Positions 31,046 through 41,799 of a DNA stretch of 64,000 nucleotides are shown one piece after another (position 1 is the stretch's first letter; every line of letters starts with the position of its first letter). The stretch is from Phascolarctos cinereus (lineage: Eukaryota > Chordata > Mammalia > Diprotodontia > Phascolarctidae). The position numbers were made by a program, and so were the translations under genes. The stretch lies in contig NW_018344215.1 in assembly GCF_002099425.1 (NCBI RefSeq), forward strand, positions 1,483,001-1,547,000, written 5' to 3'. Below the pieces are notes generated by a model. It worked only from the letters and a program-made list of their open reading frames with translations, did no database searches and was not told the DNA's origin.

Positions 31046-31650
31046 TTCTGGTTTTCAAAGTCGGACTGGTATTTTAGGAAGAATATTAACAAACTGGAGA
31101 GTGTACAGAGGAGAGCAGCCACAGGCAGGAGGGACACTGAGTTCAAGTCATATTGTGTGTTCCAAACTGCACTAAGATTTTTGGAATACCTTGTATGATT
31201 GTCAGCAGAAGGAATGGATAATTTCAGCCTCCAAAGAGATAGTACGTAGGGAAGAAGCTAGCTGTCTTCAAGAATTTGAAGGGCTGTTGGTGTGAATGGG
31301 ATTCTTTTCTTGTTCTTGACTTGAGGCTAGAACTAGGAGCAGTCAGTTAAGGTTCCAAAGAGGCAAATTTAGGCTCAAGGAAAATTTCCCAATGATTTGA
31401 GCTGCTCCCAAATAGAATGGGTTGTCTTGGGAGCTAGCGGGTTCCTTCTCTCTGGAGGTCCTCCAATAAAGGCTCAGTGGTCACTTGGGCATCTCATAGA
31501 GAAGATTTGTGTTGTAGGACTGGCTAAACTAGATTGCTGGTCTCCAAACTTTTTGATTGTTTATCCCACCAGCAATGACAGTGTTTGTATATGTACTTAT
31601 TTATAATTTATATATATGTATTACTATATAATAATTATGTTTATTATAAA

Positions 31651-31787
31651 TGTTTTTTGTTGTTTGTTTGTTTGCTTTTTTCTAGGCAATTGGGGTTAAG
31701 TGACTTGCCCAGGATCACACAGCTAGTAAGTGTCAAGTGTCTGAGGCTGGATTTGAATTCAGGTCCTTCTGACTCCAGAGCCAGTAC
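31651..31787 (-). repeat. Poly-A-ended marsupial SINE, truncated, with target duplication
   Basis: 'ggcaattggggttaagtgac', 'ttgcccaggatcacacagct' and 'gatttgaattcaggtccttc' are present; the head is missing. 'tttattataaa' occurs exactly at 31640-31650 and 31788-31798. Confidence 0.88.
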
Positions 31788-31804
31788 TTTATTATAAACC
31801 TTAA

Positions 31805-32820
31805 TAAAAATGGACATTCAAAAAGGATGAAATAATATTTGATCCTAGATTCAACATGAAGCTACTAAAATTTACTGGCTAGGAAAATGGCACAGTCAGA
31901 CCTGTGCTTTAGGAAAATCACTTTGGTAGCTACTTGGAGGATGGACTGGAGTGAGGAGAGGCTGGAGGAAGGGAGACCAAAGAGGAAGCTATTGCTGCAG
32001 TCCACACATGAAGTGATGAAGGGCTCAAACTAAGGTTGTGCATTTGTAATTGGAGAGAAGGAGGCACACGTGAGTGATGATTTGTAAGTAGAAATGATTA
32101 GACAACTGATTATATGTGGGAAAGTGAAGGAAAGAAAAAGTAAAAAATAATGCCAATGTGTGCAATAATTGCCTGGAACGATGGTGGTGCAAGAAAGAGC
32201 AGGGTCATGAAAGGCTAGAGAATAGAAACAAGTTTTTTTTTTTTTTTTTGTGGGAAGGAGAGTGGTAAAGTGGCAATCAGGGAAGACTTATAGAGGAGGT
32301 GGTCTGAGATGTATTTTGGATGAAGGTAAGAAGTCTAAGAAATGGGGAGGATTACACAACCATAGGATCTCACATCTAGCTCTGGAAGGGACCTGGGAAA
32401 CCATCTAGTCCTATCTCATTTTACAGATGAGAAAACTGAGGCCCATAAAAGTTAAATAATTTTCCAAAGTCATGTGTGAGGAAAGGATATATTCCAGTTA
32501 GAGAGAGAAAATAGCCCAAGAGGCCAGAGATAGCATTGTGAATTCAGAGAACTACAGGTAGTCCAGCTTGGATGGAATACTGAGTATGTGCAGAAGAGGA
32601 GTAATGTGAGAGAAGGCTAGAAAGGCATATAAGAGCTAGACTGGTGCATCTTAAAAATAGGAGGAGGAATTTGTGTCAAAGCTTCGAAGCAATAGGAAGT
32701 AAGTGAATGCTTGTGAGTATGGGCAGGGAGGGTGCAATCAGGCCGATGTTTTAAGAATTTTTTTTTGGCACTTGTGTGGTTGACTAGAAGGAGGAGAGCC
32801 AGAGTGCAAGGCCACCAGTT
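31805..32820 (-). repeat. L2 LINE, antisense, with a THER inside
   Basis: 'cacagtcagacctgtgcttt', 'aggaaaatcactttggtagc', 'gatggactggagtgaggaga' and 'attgctgcagtccacacatg' are antisense L2. A less certain L2-like tail continues after the THER at 32350-32480 ('agagagaaaatagcccaaga', 'gcaggatatt'-poor sequence). A T18 run interrupts it at about 32233. Confidence 0.65.
32350..32480 (-). repeat. THER/MIR SINE, antisense
   Basis: 'cataggatctcacatctagc', 'cagatgagaaaactgaggcc' and 'cataaaagttaaataatttt' are clear antisense THER/MIR. Confidence 0.8.
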
Positions 32821-33445
32821 CAAAGGTCACAATGGTCATTCATGGACATGGAAATGAAACTCAGAATGTTGGTACTAGCTATGTTAATGAAAAGGAAAGG
32901 ATTGATTTGAGAGCCGCTAAACCCAACATCTGATGAATGGTTGAATTTCAGGCACCATGACAGGTCAGTGGGAGAGATATTTGGGGGGCAAATCACAGCC
33001 CATGGGCACCCAGGACCCAAGCAGGAACTGAACTGCTTATTCCTTAAAAATAGAAATTACACAGACCCTTCAATTTAGCTTTGAAGACTTAGAAAACACC
33101 TGAGTTAGTGTGAGGAGTCATCAAGCATTCTGGCAGTCAGCTCTGCTTTCTGCAGAGCCATCAGTACCAAACCCCTCCACCTCTCTTACGGTACCACAAG
33201 GGACTTTTTACTAGTGATGGACGTCTTTGGGCATTTGGGTGGGGTATGGATTCTCTCATACTTCTGCAAATGGAGATTAGCTGTGGCGTATATTTAGGCT
33301 GCATTATTGATGGTCCAACTTTAAGCAATTGGGGAGAAGAGGAGAGAATAGACAGTCAGTCCTTTCCTTCTGTGCTTTGCTCCAAGGTGAACACTATATA
33401 ATAATTACATCCAAAGACTTCAGTGATGGAAGAGGGTGGCTAGGG
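32821..33445. other. Unassigned DNA
   Basis: No repeat family is recognised over about 600 bp. A 66-codon minus frame (32820-33020) has no known motif. Confidence 0.45.
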
Positions 33446-33449
33446 ATTA

Positions 33450-33625
33450 AGCCTTCCTATAGAAAGAACGAAAAAGGACCTTGGGGACCTTCTAATCCAA
33501 ATCCTTCATTTTGCCAACAAGATAACTGAGGGCAGAGAGGGAAAGTAATTGGCATAGGTAGTAAGTGGCGGAATTGGTGCCTTTTACTCTCAATCTAGTG
33601 GTATTTCCACTGTATCACACTGCCT
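33450..33625 (-). repeat. MIR SINE, antisense
   Basis: 'accttggggaccttctaatc', 'aagataactgagggcagaga' and 'ctgtatcacactgcctctca' are antisense MIR. Confidence 0.75.
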
Positions 33626-33744
33626 CTCAAAATGGACTTGAAAAGATGGAGATGGGATGAGATGAAATTAACTAGGAATAAGAAGGCCCCCCTTTACGTG
33701 TCTGTGCGCATGTTTATTTAACAAGAATCGTCCCGCTTAGTCTT

Positions 33745-34030
33745 TGTTGTGATGGACTCAGAGCCGGGACCTCTGAGTTTACATCCTGCCTCAACTAATT
33801 CTTAGCTGTGTGATCACAGGATAGTACAAAGCATCTCTGAGTCTGACTTTCCTTATCCATTGAAAGGAGAAGATAACACATCTACTACTTACTACAAAGA
33901 ATTGATGTAAAGAATATTCTTTTCAAAACATAGAGTGTCATAGAAATGGCAGAACAATAACTATTAAAATAACCTTGAAATCACCAACCCAGCACTTAGC
34001 AGGTACTTAATAAATGCTCATGAGTTGACT
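33745..34030 (+). repeat. MIR SINE, sense, followed by an L2 3' end
   Basis: MIR: 'gatggactcagagccgggac', 'cttagctgtgtgatcacagg' and a 3' part to about 33965. Then 'cccagcacttagcaggtact' and 'taataaatgctcatgagttg' (33985-34030) are an L2 end. Confidence 0.7.
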
Positions 34031-34054
34031 TGCCAAGAACACAGCAGGGATGCA

Positions 34055-34430
34055 ATCACTGAAGTGCTGGGCAGAGTGGAAATACTTCTGGGCTTAGAGT
34101 TGAAGAGCAGAATCTGGTTCTGTACCTTTTTATGTTGATGGCCTTGGGCAAGTCACTTAACACCTATAGGGATAGAAAGCGGGAGTCCAGTTGGAGGCCA
34201 CTACAATTTTCTAGGCAAAACATAAGAACTTGGACTAGGGTGGTAACCCTAGAGTAGAGAAGAGGCAACAGATGAGAAGTCCATGGAGATCAATTTGACA
34301 AGACTCAGTAGCTAACTGCATGTGGTGGTGAGGGAAAGTGAAGGCATAAGAAGAAAGCTATGTTGGGAGACTGGAAGGATGGTGGTAACTTCATCAGAAA
34401 TAGATGTTCAGAAGAGAAGGCAGTTATCAC
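34055..34430. repeat. MIR head (sense) and L2 body (antisense)
   Basis: 34055-34165 is sense MIR ('gatggccttgggcaagtcac'). 34180-34430 is antisense L2 ('gaacttggactagggtggta', 'ggagactggaaggatggtgg'). Confidence 0.65.
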
Positions 34431-34436
34431 ACTCTT

Positions 34437-34640
34437 TCCAAAATCATAGATTTAGGGCTGAAAGGGACTGCACAGATCACCTCATCCAACCCAACTCATT
34501 TTACAGATGATGGAACTGAGGCCCAGAGAGAAATGATTTGCCCAAGATCATAGAGTTAATAAGTAGCACAGATGGATTTGAACTCAGCTCCTTTTTATCC
34601 AGATTTAGTGCCCCTTTCACTAAAGGGGCTCTATGGTACC
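34437..34640 (-). repeat. THER/MIR SINE, antisense
   Basis: 'aatcatagatttagggctga', 'acagatgatggaactgaggc', 'gatggatttgaactcagctc' and a worn head are clear antisense THER/MIR. Confidence 0.85.
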
Positions 34641-34739
34641 TCAACATGTCTTCTCCTGAAACTCGTCCTTTTTTCTGAGGGTGCCTTACACTATGAAGGG
34701 AGCCTAATCTATAATAACACCACCATCACCACCATTATT

Positions 34740-34945
34740 AAGGCAGTGTGGTGTAGTGGAAAGTGTGTTAGCTTGGAATTTCTGGCTCCAACACTTACTA
34801 GTGTGACCTTGTGAGAGTCATTTAGCCTCTCTCTCTGAGTCTCAGTTTCCTCCTCTGTAAAACTGATCAGCATGCTTGCTCAGGGTTACTGTGAGAATGT
34901 TTGCTAATCTTTAAAGTGTTATTACCCTTTGTGAATTTCAGAGCA
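34740..34945 (+). repeat. MIR SINE, sense, near full length
   Basis: 'gcagtgtggtgtagtggaaa', 'tgagtctcagtttcctcctc' and 'tgctcagggttactgtgaga' are sense MIR. It faces the antisense copy that ends 100 nt upstream. Confidence 0.85.
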
Positions 34946-35059
34946 GTAGTCACACTGCACATGGGTAGGTCCTTTTAACGTTTCAGAAGCAGCTTCCCAG
35001 ACTTCCACCTGAGACTCCGAACAACTCTGTGAGGTAGGGAGAACCCACAGTGTCTGACC

Positions 35060-35345
35060 ACAAAGTTAGAATGGACCTCAGAGGCCAGGAAATACACCTT
35101 GGCTGACCAGGAACAGCCTTTACAGCATCCCTGCAAGGGTCTATGCTGGAAGACCTCCTGGGAGGGAACTCCATCACCTTCTGAGGCAACTCATTCCACT
35201 TTGGGATGGCTCTCATTGGTACCAAGTTTTTCCTGGTATTGAACCTAAACCTACCTTTCTACAACTTTTACCTATTGCTCCTAGTTCTACCTTCTGGATC
35301 CAAGCAGAATATGTCTAATTCCTTTCCCGTGGGACGACCCAGCCT
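35060..35345 (-). repeat. CR1/L3 LINE 3' part, antisense
   Basis: 'gaggcaactcattccacttt', 'gggatggctctcattggtac', 'ctacaacttttacctattgc' and 'tcctagttctaccttctgga' are antisense CR1/L3. Confidence 0.85.
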
Positions 35346-35384
35346 ACTTGGGGAAAAAACTAGGGATCATCAAATTGAAGTGAG

Positions 35385-35520
35385 AGGGTAGTGTGGTCAA
35401 GTGGAATGAATCCAGGACTAGCAGTGAAGACCCTGTGCTCTAGTCCTCATTATTCCATCGACTTGCTATGTGGCTTGGGTAAGGGTACTGAGCCTCTCTA
35501 ACCACTATCCGCCTAGCTCT
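35385..35520 (+). repeat. MIR SINE, sense, 5' two-thirds
   Basis: 'gtagtgtggtcaagtggaat', 'gaatccaggactagcagtga' and 'tatgtggcttgggtaagggt' are worn sense MIR. Confidence 0.6.
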
Positions 35521-36303
35521 TCCACATGACCAGCCTATCTCTTCACATCACATATTTCACTGGTGATGTTTGCATGCCAATTGCCCCTTTATATGTAACA
35601 CCTAGATTGTGAAGTGCCAAACAAGGGAATTCCCACCCCCTCACAAGACTATAGGGAGCTATTGATGTTTCTTAAGCCAGCAAGTGACATTGGTAGAGTT
35701 ATGCATTACTTAGCAGCAAAACAAACAAACAAAAAAAAAGCAAAACTAAAACTAAACTAAACTCAAAAGTCCACATGAAATGCCGAAGCCCCTGGACAGC
35801 CCCTGACTTACACTACGCCCCAAGTACAAGTGACTGACATCAGACCCAGTCCTGCCAGTGGTTTGCTGTACTGAGAAGTGAGTGGGATGGGGACGGAGGT
35901 GACAGAATATCTACAAGAGGGGAGGCTGTTGGGCCTGAGGAGAAAGTTGCCATGAGCCTTTTGGCTAATTGTGGCTCTGTCTAGGACAGCAGACAGTCCA
36001 CAAGTAGATCTGGACTTGGTGTGAAGATTTGATTCTGTCATTCCAAGGCTCCAGACCCCCATCTTCCCCAGTGAACCCATTTTGCTACAGGTGCAACCCT
36101 CCATCTCAGCCCTCCAAATGACCTGACTTCCTGGAATTGGGTGTTTAGGTGGTAATTCTGTGCTGTATCTGTCCACTTAAATGTGTATTGGTATTAGCCT
36201 GATCCCTAGGGAAGGAGCTTGGCAATGGTCCTTCACTTTAAGATCCCTAGAGACCTGGGAACAGACTGAAGAACTTGGTAGAGGCCACCTCTCACGTTTG
36301 TGT
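35521..36303. other. Repeat-poor stretch
   Basis: Apart from an A-rich AAAC/AAACT patch at about 35718-35762 no repeat is recognised. The 122-codon minus frame at 35808-36176 is the longest non-repeat frame I noticed, but it has no known domain and no splice context I can defend. Confidence 0.45.
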
Positions 36304-36319
36304 AGCACTAATGTTTTTC

Positions 36320-36381
36320 TTTTTCTTTTTTTTTTTTTAAGGCAGTTGGGGTTAAGTGACTTGCCCAGGGTCACACAGCTA
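36320..36381 (-). repeat. Very short SINE insertion with perfect 16-bp duplication
   Basis: A T-rich end plus 'ggcagttggggttaagtgac' and 'ttgcccagggtcacacagct' are all that was inserted (62 bp). The 16-mer 'agcactaatgtttttc' is present exactly at 36304-36319 and 36382-36397. Confidence 0.95.
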
Positions 36382-36539
36382 AGCACTAATGTTTTTCAAT
36401 TGTGTTCAGCAGAATCCATTCAGCATTTCAATTCCATGTAGTAAGCCACCTGCGATTTGCAATGAATTGTGGTGAGCAGTAGGGGCAGGTTCCCATGTAT
36501 GTACTCAAATGCTCCAAAGGATCAGTTATTTCTTTGATT

Positions 36540-38520
36540 CAAAAGTCTCCTCCAATGATCTCCATCCTGTTTGACCCTTGTCCATGTCCTCCCACTTTCC
36601 TCCCCAGTGGATCTATCCAACATGCTGAGGACCTTCCTAAAGTTCTCCTGATATGGTCCCAGTAGAGTACCGTGGCTGTCCACTTGTCTCTTCTCTCCTG
36701 CACCACTTGCTCAGCCCATCTTCTTTTCTTTTCATGCCTTTCATTGGTGATATCTTTTGCTCATGGTCTTTAGAGATTTTCATTAGTTATACACTGCAGC
36801 CTGCTCACACATACCAGGATCCTTTGTACTGAATTCTGTGTGATACACATTTTTAATTATTTAGAGGCTATTGTATTCTGTGTCTCATTATCATAGAGAA
36901 ACATGGGTAGAACATTTGTATTGCAAAGATTGGCCTTTGATATCAAGGAAGCTTGAACTCAGTGAAGGAGTTTCTAAATCCAGTCCACTCCATTCTTCTC
37001 CTTTTCAATTCTGGTCCTAACTTATCCATTTGTATTATCTGTTCCAGACCTACATACTGATAGACAAGCTCTATGTCCAGCCAAACTCATGGTGTAATTT
37101 TGGCAAAAGCATTCTTCATCCACTTGGTCTTTCCTGTGTGGATGGTTGAGTCAAACTCCTCTAAGTGATTATAGATCTCTTCTAGGAGACTCTGAAATGT
37201 TCCAGAGCTTGATTCAATCATCACAATATCATTTATGAACATAAATATATGGAGGATGTTACCATACACAGGGAATCCCCTTTGACTTAGACTCTGCATA
37301 GGATCTCCTTTATCACAGTTAAGAATGCCTTTAGGGCATATCCACCTGCCTATTTATGCCTTGTCTGATATTTAGTGTGAAAGTATCATTGAACAGGGTT
37401 CAATGCAATATCTTCAAGGAATCTCAAAAAATTTGATGTATGGATTTTATCTTGTAAAAACCTCTAAGGCAGTGCTTTGTTCTACTGAATCAAATGCTTT
37501 TTAGCAATAAACAAATAATAATTACAATAGGACCTTATATTATCGATATAGTTAATCATAAAAAAAAAGGTAAAGATGTAGCTCCTTGCTGAAAATCACT
37601 CACAAAGGGCTATTATCTATTATCCTCATCGAGTATGCCTTGCTTTGTGCACAGATGACTCACAAGGATATTGTAGAGATGGGAAAGGAGGCAGTAGGCA
37701 GACAGTTGCTTTTTTCAGGTAGTTAAGAAGTTGCAGGATTTTTTCCACCCCTTTGGGATATTCCCCTCTTTTGGAGACCTTATAAATCACTCATTCATTG
37801 CTCTCACAGCTGTATCACCTCCAGCTCATCTCTATGTCCAATTGATCCAACCTAGCTGCCCTTCTTGTCTTTGTTCTCTTTAGGGCTGTTCATGCCTCCT
37901 CTATCAGCCCTGCCAGAACTGATGCTGTTTCTAAGGGCTAGGGTTCCACTCTCCTTAATGGAGAAAACAGTTCATTATAATGCTTTTTCCAAACCTTTTC
38001 TATTTCTGTTTTGTTGTCATCTTTCCATTTTCATCCTCGAATAGAATGCCCTTGGGATGACTTCATTCGTTAGGATCTCTTCCCAAGCTTTCAAGCAATT
38101 TTACCCCTCACTGCTTCCCTCTGTTTCATAAGCAGATACTGCTCACAATTATCCATCTTCTGTTATAAGACTTTATGGTTGAATTTCTGTTCTAAAATGG
38201 TGTTGCCTTCACAGCCATCCCTCTCTCTTTGGCAAGTAAGTCATGTGGTTGTTAACTAAGGAGCTTTCTATGTTCTCTTTATTTTCTTGTTATGATAATT
38301 AATTTATATTGGTTCAACTTCCAGATGAAACTATTACAGTTGGTTTTAATGTCATTTATGCTGTCCATTTTCCATTTGCATATGATGATAACTTGTATAA
38401 ATAATTCTCAGTTAAGTCATTTCAAATGTGTGCCATCATTTCTCTTCTCATCGCTCTTGTTTTCATTTTGATAGTTTTACCAATTCTAAACTTAGCTCTG
38501 AAGGATCTGCTAAAAGCATC
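36540..38520 (-). repeat. RTE-class LINE, about 2 kb remnant
   Basis: The minus strand contains 'RGFPVYGNILHIFMFINDIV', which is the RTE catalytic block (usually LRFADDIVL, here FINDIV). 'LLEEIYNHLEEFDSTIHTGK' and 'TKWMKNAFA' follow, then 'GPELKRRRMEWTGFRNSF', and near 36720 'KKRRWAEQVVQERRDKW'-type C-terminal sequence. Upstream (37850-37900) lies a 'RRAARLDQLDIEM' stretch like the start of the RT domain. Many stops interrupt it. It is the fullest RTE in the window. Confidence 0.8.
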
Positions 38521-38584
38521 AGGGGTACAACGATAAAACCTAACATGGTTTCTGCCCCCCAAGAAGCTTACAGCACTTGTGGAA

Positions 38585-38910
38585 GCATGCTAGTGTAGCA
38601 TAGTGGATAATATGTTGGAATTCAAGCAAAGGCTCTGCTGTAGATCACCCTTGAGCATTTATCAAGTCTGTGACTCTAGACAGGCTTTTTACCCTCTATA
38701 AGCCCCAGTTTCTTCTTAAAAGGGAAGATAACAGTTCCTGAAGCAGTACCCCACTGGGTTGTTTTGCAGCTAAAGTGAAATAGGGTCCATGAAGTGCTTT
38801 GAAGACCTTAAAGTCAGTCAATCAGTTGACCAGCATTTATTGAGCACTTACTGTGTGCCAGACACTGTCCTAAGTTCTGGGGATATAAAGAAAAATTAAA
38901 ACATGTCAGT
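38585..38910. repeat. MIR SINE (sense) then L2 3' end (antisense)
   Basis: 38585-38815 is sense MIR ('gctagtgtagcatagtggat', 'gtgctttgaagaccttaaag'). 38816-38910 is an antisense L2 end ('accagcatttattgagcact', 'gtgtgccagacactgtccta'). Confidence 0.75.
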
Positions 38911-39089
38911 TTTCATTACTTTAATCATAATAATTTACATAAGCAGAATGTGCAGGTGAATAAAATAAAAGGGGGAGAGAGAAGGAGGGAGAAGATGAGC
39001 TTCAGATAAAGCTCCAGAACAACTTGAGGAGGAAACGTTTTTCACCTGGGCAATCAGGGCAAGATTCAGGAAGGCAGAGAAGTCTGTCT

Positions 39090-39340
39090 TATGATTGGAA
39101 TGTGAGCCCCTCTGAACACTGCAAGCTCCAAAGGGCAGAGGCTGTTTCCTTTTTGGGGAGGGTCTCAATATCCCCAGTGTCTAGCAGAGTGCTTGGGACA
39201 TAGGTGGTGAAGAAGTATTTGTTAATTGACTGACAGAATGTAAACTCCTTTGGGAGAAGAATTGTTCCATTTTTGCCTTAATACCCTATCACTAGCAGAA
39301 TCCCTGGTCCATAGAAAAAGCTTCATTAAGCCTTACTGAA
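39090..39340 (+). repeat. Two successive L2 3' ends, sense
   Basis: The first ends with 'cagagtgcttgggacatagg' and 'agtatttgttaattgactga' at 39235. The second begins 'cagaatgtaaactcctttgg' and ends 'ctggtccatagaaaaagctt'. Confidence 0.7.
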
Positions 39341-39413
39341 TGTAACTATCTTGAAGGATAAAAGAAGAGAAGGATTATGATGGGGGAGATGATGATGGCA
39401 TGGATTCCCCACA

Positions 39414-39430
39414 CCCTAACCCTAACCCTA
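39414..39430. repeat. Short telomere-motif tract
   Basis: CCCTAA CCCTAA CCCTA: 17 nt of the vertebrate telomere repeat in the middle of ordinary sequence. Confidence 0.9.
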
Positions 39431-39644
39431 CATGGTTCAGTGAAGGTGGTGAAAGGCTGGTTGAGATCACGGTACAACTAGCAGCTCAGTTTGCAGGAAA
39501 ATGCAGAATCTGTTAAGGAAAGTAAATGTGAATGGTACTCAGCAACTTCTTTTAGGTCATTTTATTTATTTATTTATTTTGCCACGCTCCGGTCATTTCA
39601 CAGTTATACAATTGATTCATTCATTCATTCATAAAAAGGGCAAG

Positions 39645-39815
39645 GTGGTGTAGCAGGAGGGAGCCTGGATTTGGAGTCAGAGGCCTTGGGCTGGTAACCC
39701 AGTTCTGCTAGTTACTGCCCAGGTGACCTTGAGCAAATTACTCAGTGGTCTTTAGTTTCTTTATCTATAAAACACAGGCATTGGACTACCAGAACTGAAG
39801 CCTGTGGTTCTGAGT
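39645..39815 (+). repeat. MIR SINE, sense
   Basis: 'gcaaggtggtgtagcaggag', 'cctggatttggagtcagagg' and 'gtgaccttgagcaaattact' are sense MIR. TTTA and ATTC micro-runs lie just upstream (39556-39632). Confidence 0.75.
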
Positions 39816-40480
39816 GGATTCCCCTTCTTGGTATAACTTTCCTTGGTTTACTTTTCCCCCTAGCCTATCAGCCTATTCCCCATTTCTGTTTGTAAATGGG
39901 GTGCCCAAGGATGTTTGCACCCACTTCAAACAGTCTCAGCTCCAGATTGATACAGAAATAACTCCCACTGTACTGGCCTCCCATTTACTGCCTTTGCCCA
40001 TGGTAGAAAAACAGGTCAGTGACAAATTTAGGACTTAATTCCATCAGGCAGGCTGGAAGGGCGCCAGCGTGTCAGCACACCTCCCCTGGAGTCTTCTTTA
40101 CCTAGCTCCCTCACAGCGGACACACTCTCAACGTCCTCTCCTCCACACACAGAAATCTACCATGTGTATCGAGCCATGGTGCTTTAAACTCATATTTTCC
40201 CCAGGACCCTGCATTCAGATCAGAGAGCAGATCCACTTGTGGGATGGTGAATCTCATCCAAACCTCATGCTGGACTTTCTCCATGACCATTCTACACTCT
40301 TTGCAAGCAAGGGGAGAGGTGTATGGACAGAGAAAAAGACCAGAGAGACACATGCCTGGGGTAAGGGAAGGTTATGTAGCAATTGAGGGCCCTCAAAAGC
40401 ATGTCATGTGCATCAGAGCTTAGAACTGAATAGATTCAATTATGGGGGGATGGGACAGAAAAAGGTTCTGTTTCACTCCA
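39816..40480. other. Repeat-poor stretch
   Basis: No repeat is recognised. Overlapping frames on both strands (40069-40386 plus, 40111-40353 minus) show no domain. Confidence 0.45.
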
Positions 40481-40481
40481 G

Positions 40482-40890
40482 AAGATAGAGCTACTGTAAG
40501 ATCAATGGGTTGAAGTTGCAAAGGGACAAATTTAGACTTGATATAAAGAAAAAAAATCCTTTAACCATTAGAGCTATTGATAAATTAGTCAACCAATCGA
40601 CAAGTATTAATTAAGTATCTACTACATGCCAGGTGCTATTCTGGGCACTGGGGATATAAGTACAAAGATGAGACAGATCCTGATAGAGTTTATATTCCAT
40701 CTGATACAGAATGAACTACCTCAGAAGGTGGTGGATTTCTCCTAATGGGGGAGGGGGTCTTCAGTTAAAGCTTGGATGATCATCTGTTATAAAAGGAATA
40801 AATAATAGGAATTCTTTTTTTATGGGTATGGATTAGACTGATGGCCTTTGAGGTCCCATCCAACCCTGAACTTCTGCTCTTCTGTGTCTA
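40482..40890 (+). repeat. CR1/L3 LINE 3' part, split by an L2 scrap
   Basis: CR1/L3 runs from 'tagagctactgtaagatcaa' to 40564 and resumes at 40698 ('gaatgaactacctcagaagg', 'gatggcctttgaggtcccat'). Between them 40565-40697 is an antisense L2 3' end ('ctacatgccaggtgctattc'). Confidence 0.8.
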
Positions 40891-41009
40891 ATCTCATTGT
40901 GGAAGACCTTGCCTCTTTGGCCTTAGTTTCTTGCCTGTAACATAAGGGGGTGGGACTGTGCAAGCTGAGGAGCTTCCTTCAGCTCTAAATATGTGATTCT
41001 AGGATCCTA

Positions 41010-41600
41010 TGAGTCACCAAGAAGATCCCAGCAGTGGGCCAAGCTTGAGGCAACAACAATGAAGGGGTCAAGAAACGCATGATGAAGGGACAACACTTCC
41101 ATCGAAGACAGCAATTACATACCAGCCAGCATCCCAACTGGCTCTGCTGCCTCAGTGCTACTGCTCACATCTTAGATGTGTCTCATACTCCAGACCTTTC
41201 ATTTTCCTGCCTTCCCCTCCTCCACCCCTGCTCCTTCACCAAAACTTCTCTGGTTTTGGTTCTTTTATCTCAAATCCATGCAAGAGTGGCCTTCCTAACC
41301 ACACATAGTAAAACAGCAATGCAGAGCCCCTCCTGCCAGCATCCCCCTTCCATTTGTTCTTCTTGCCTGGACATTAACGATCCTTCCCTACCTCTGACAG
41401 GGGAATCTAGGATTCCCCATTCAACCCTGCCCCCTAGTCCTATTCCCTTCCCAGTTGTGGTGGACCCTTCTCCTCCATGCTCCTTCCCCTGCAGAGCACA
41501 CACTCAGATGTATTCCTAGGATTCTTGGGCCTTGCCACCCACCCTGCTGCACCCTCAGGACCTCTGGCCTTTTCCATTCACCCTGCATGCATGTATGGAT
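41010..41600. other. CT-rich unassigned stretch
   Basis: Pyrimidine-leaning sequence with long but unremarkable frames (146 codons at 41079-41519). It faintly resembles an L2 interior in composition. I see no firm landmark. Confidence 0.4.
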
Positions 41601-41734
41601 GTAAATGTATACACACACATATATGTATAGATTGATACAGATAGATCTACCTATATCACTCTTTGTATATATATCCCCACACTCCATATATGTGTATAGT
41701 ATATGCACACACACACACATATATGCACATATAA

Positions 41735-41746
41735 ACACACACACAC

Positions 41747-41791
<45 letters not shown>
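41735..41791. repeat. (AC)n microsatellite
   Basis: About 57 nt of AC with one GC-containing step, preceded from about 41605 by TA/CA-rich mixed sequence. Confidence 0.95.
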
Positions 41792-41798
<7 letters not shown>

Positions 41799-41799
41799 T

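Larger units (their letters stand above)
30330..31540 (+). repeat. CR1/L3 LINE with reverse-transcriptase remnant
   Basis: The plus strand reads 'ISIGMPQGSTLDLMLLNIVI', then 'NDVDKSTHCILTTFVDGTKL'. This is the CR1 block S-GVPQGSVLGPLLFNIFIND..FADDTKLG, with the catalytic FADD changed to FVDG. It runs on to the 3' region ('tagctgtcttcaagaatttg', 'ctagaactaggagcagtcag', 'gagctagcgggttccttctc'). Two later insertions split it: 30525-30727 and 30928-31045. Confidence 0.85.

Noticed and set aside
35808-36176. 122-codon minus frame in repeat-poor DNA
   Set aside because: No recognisable motif and no splice-site support that I can defend.
39416-39430. Telomere-motif tract as a chromosome fusion point
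   Set aside because: Seventeen nucleotides is far too little to argue for a fusion.
40069-40386. 105-codon frame with an acceptor-like 'ttttccccag' inside
   Set aside because: No domain, no matching donor, and a frame of similar length runs on the other strand.
41421-41792. 123-codon minus frame rich in Cys and Val
   Set aside because: It is a reading of the AC microsatellite.
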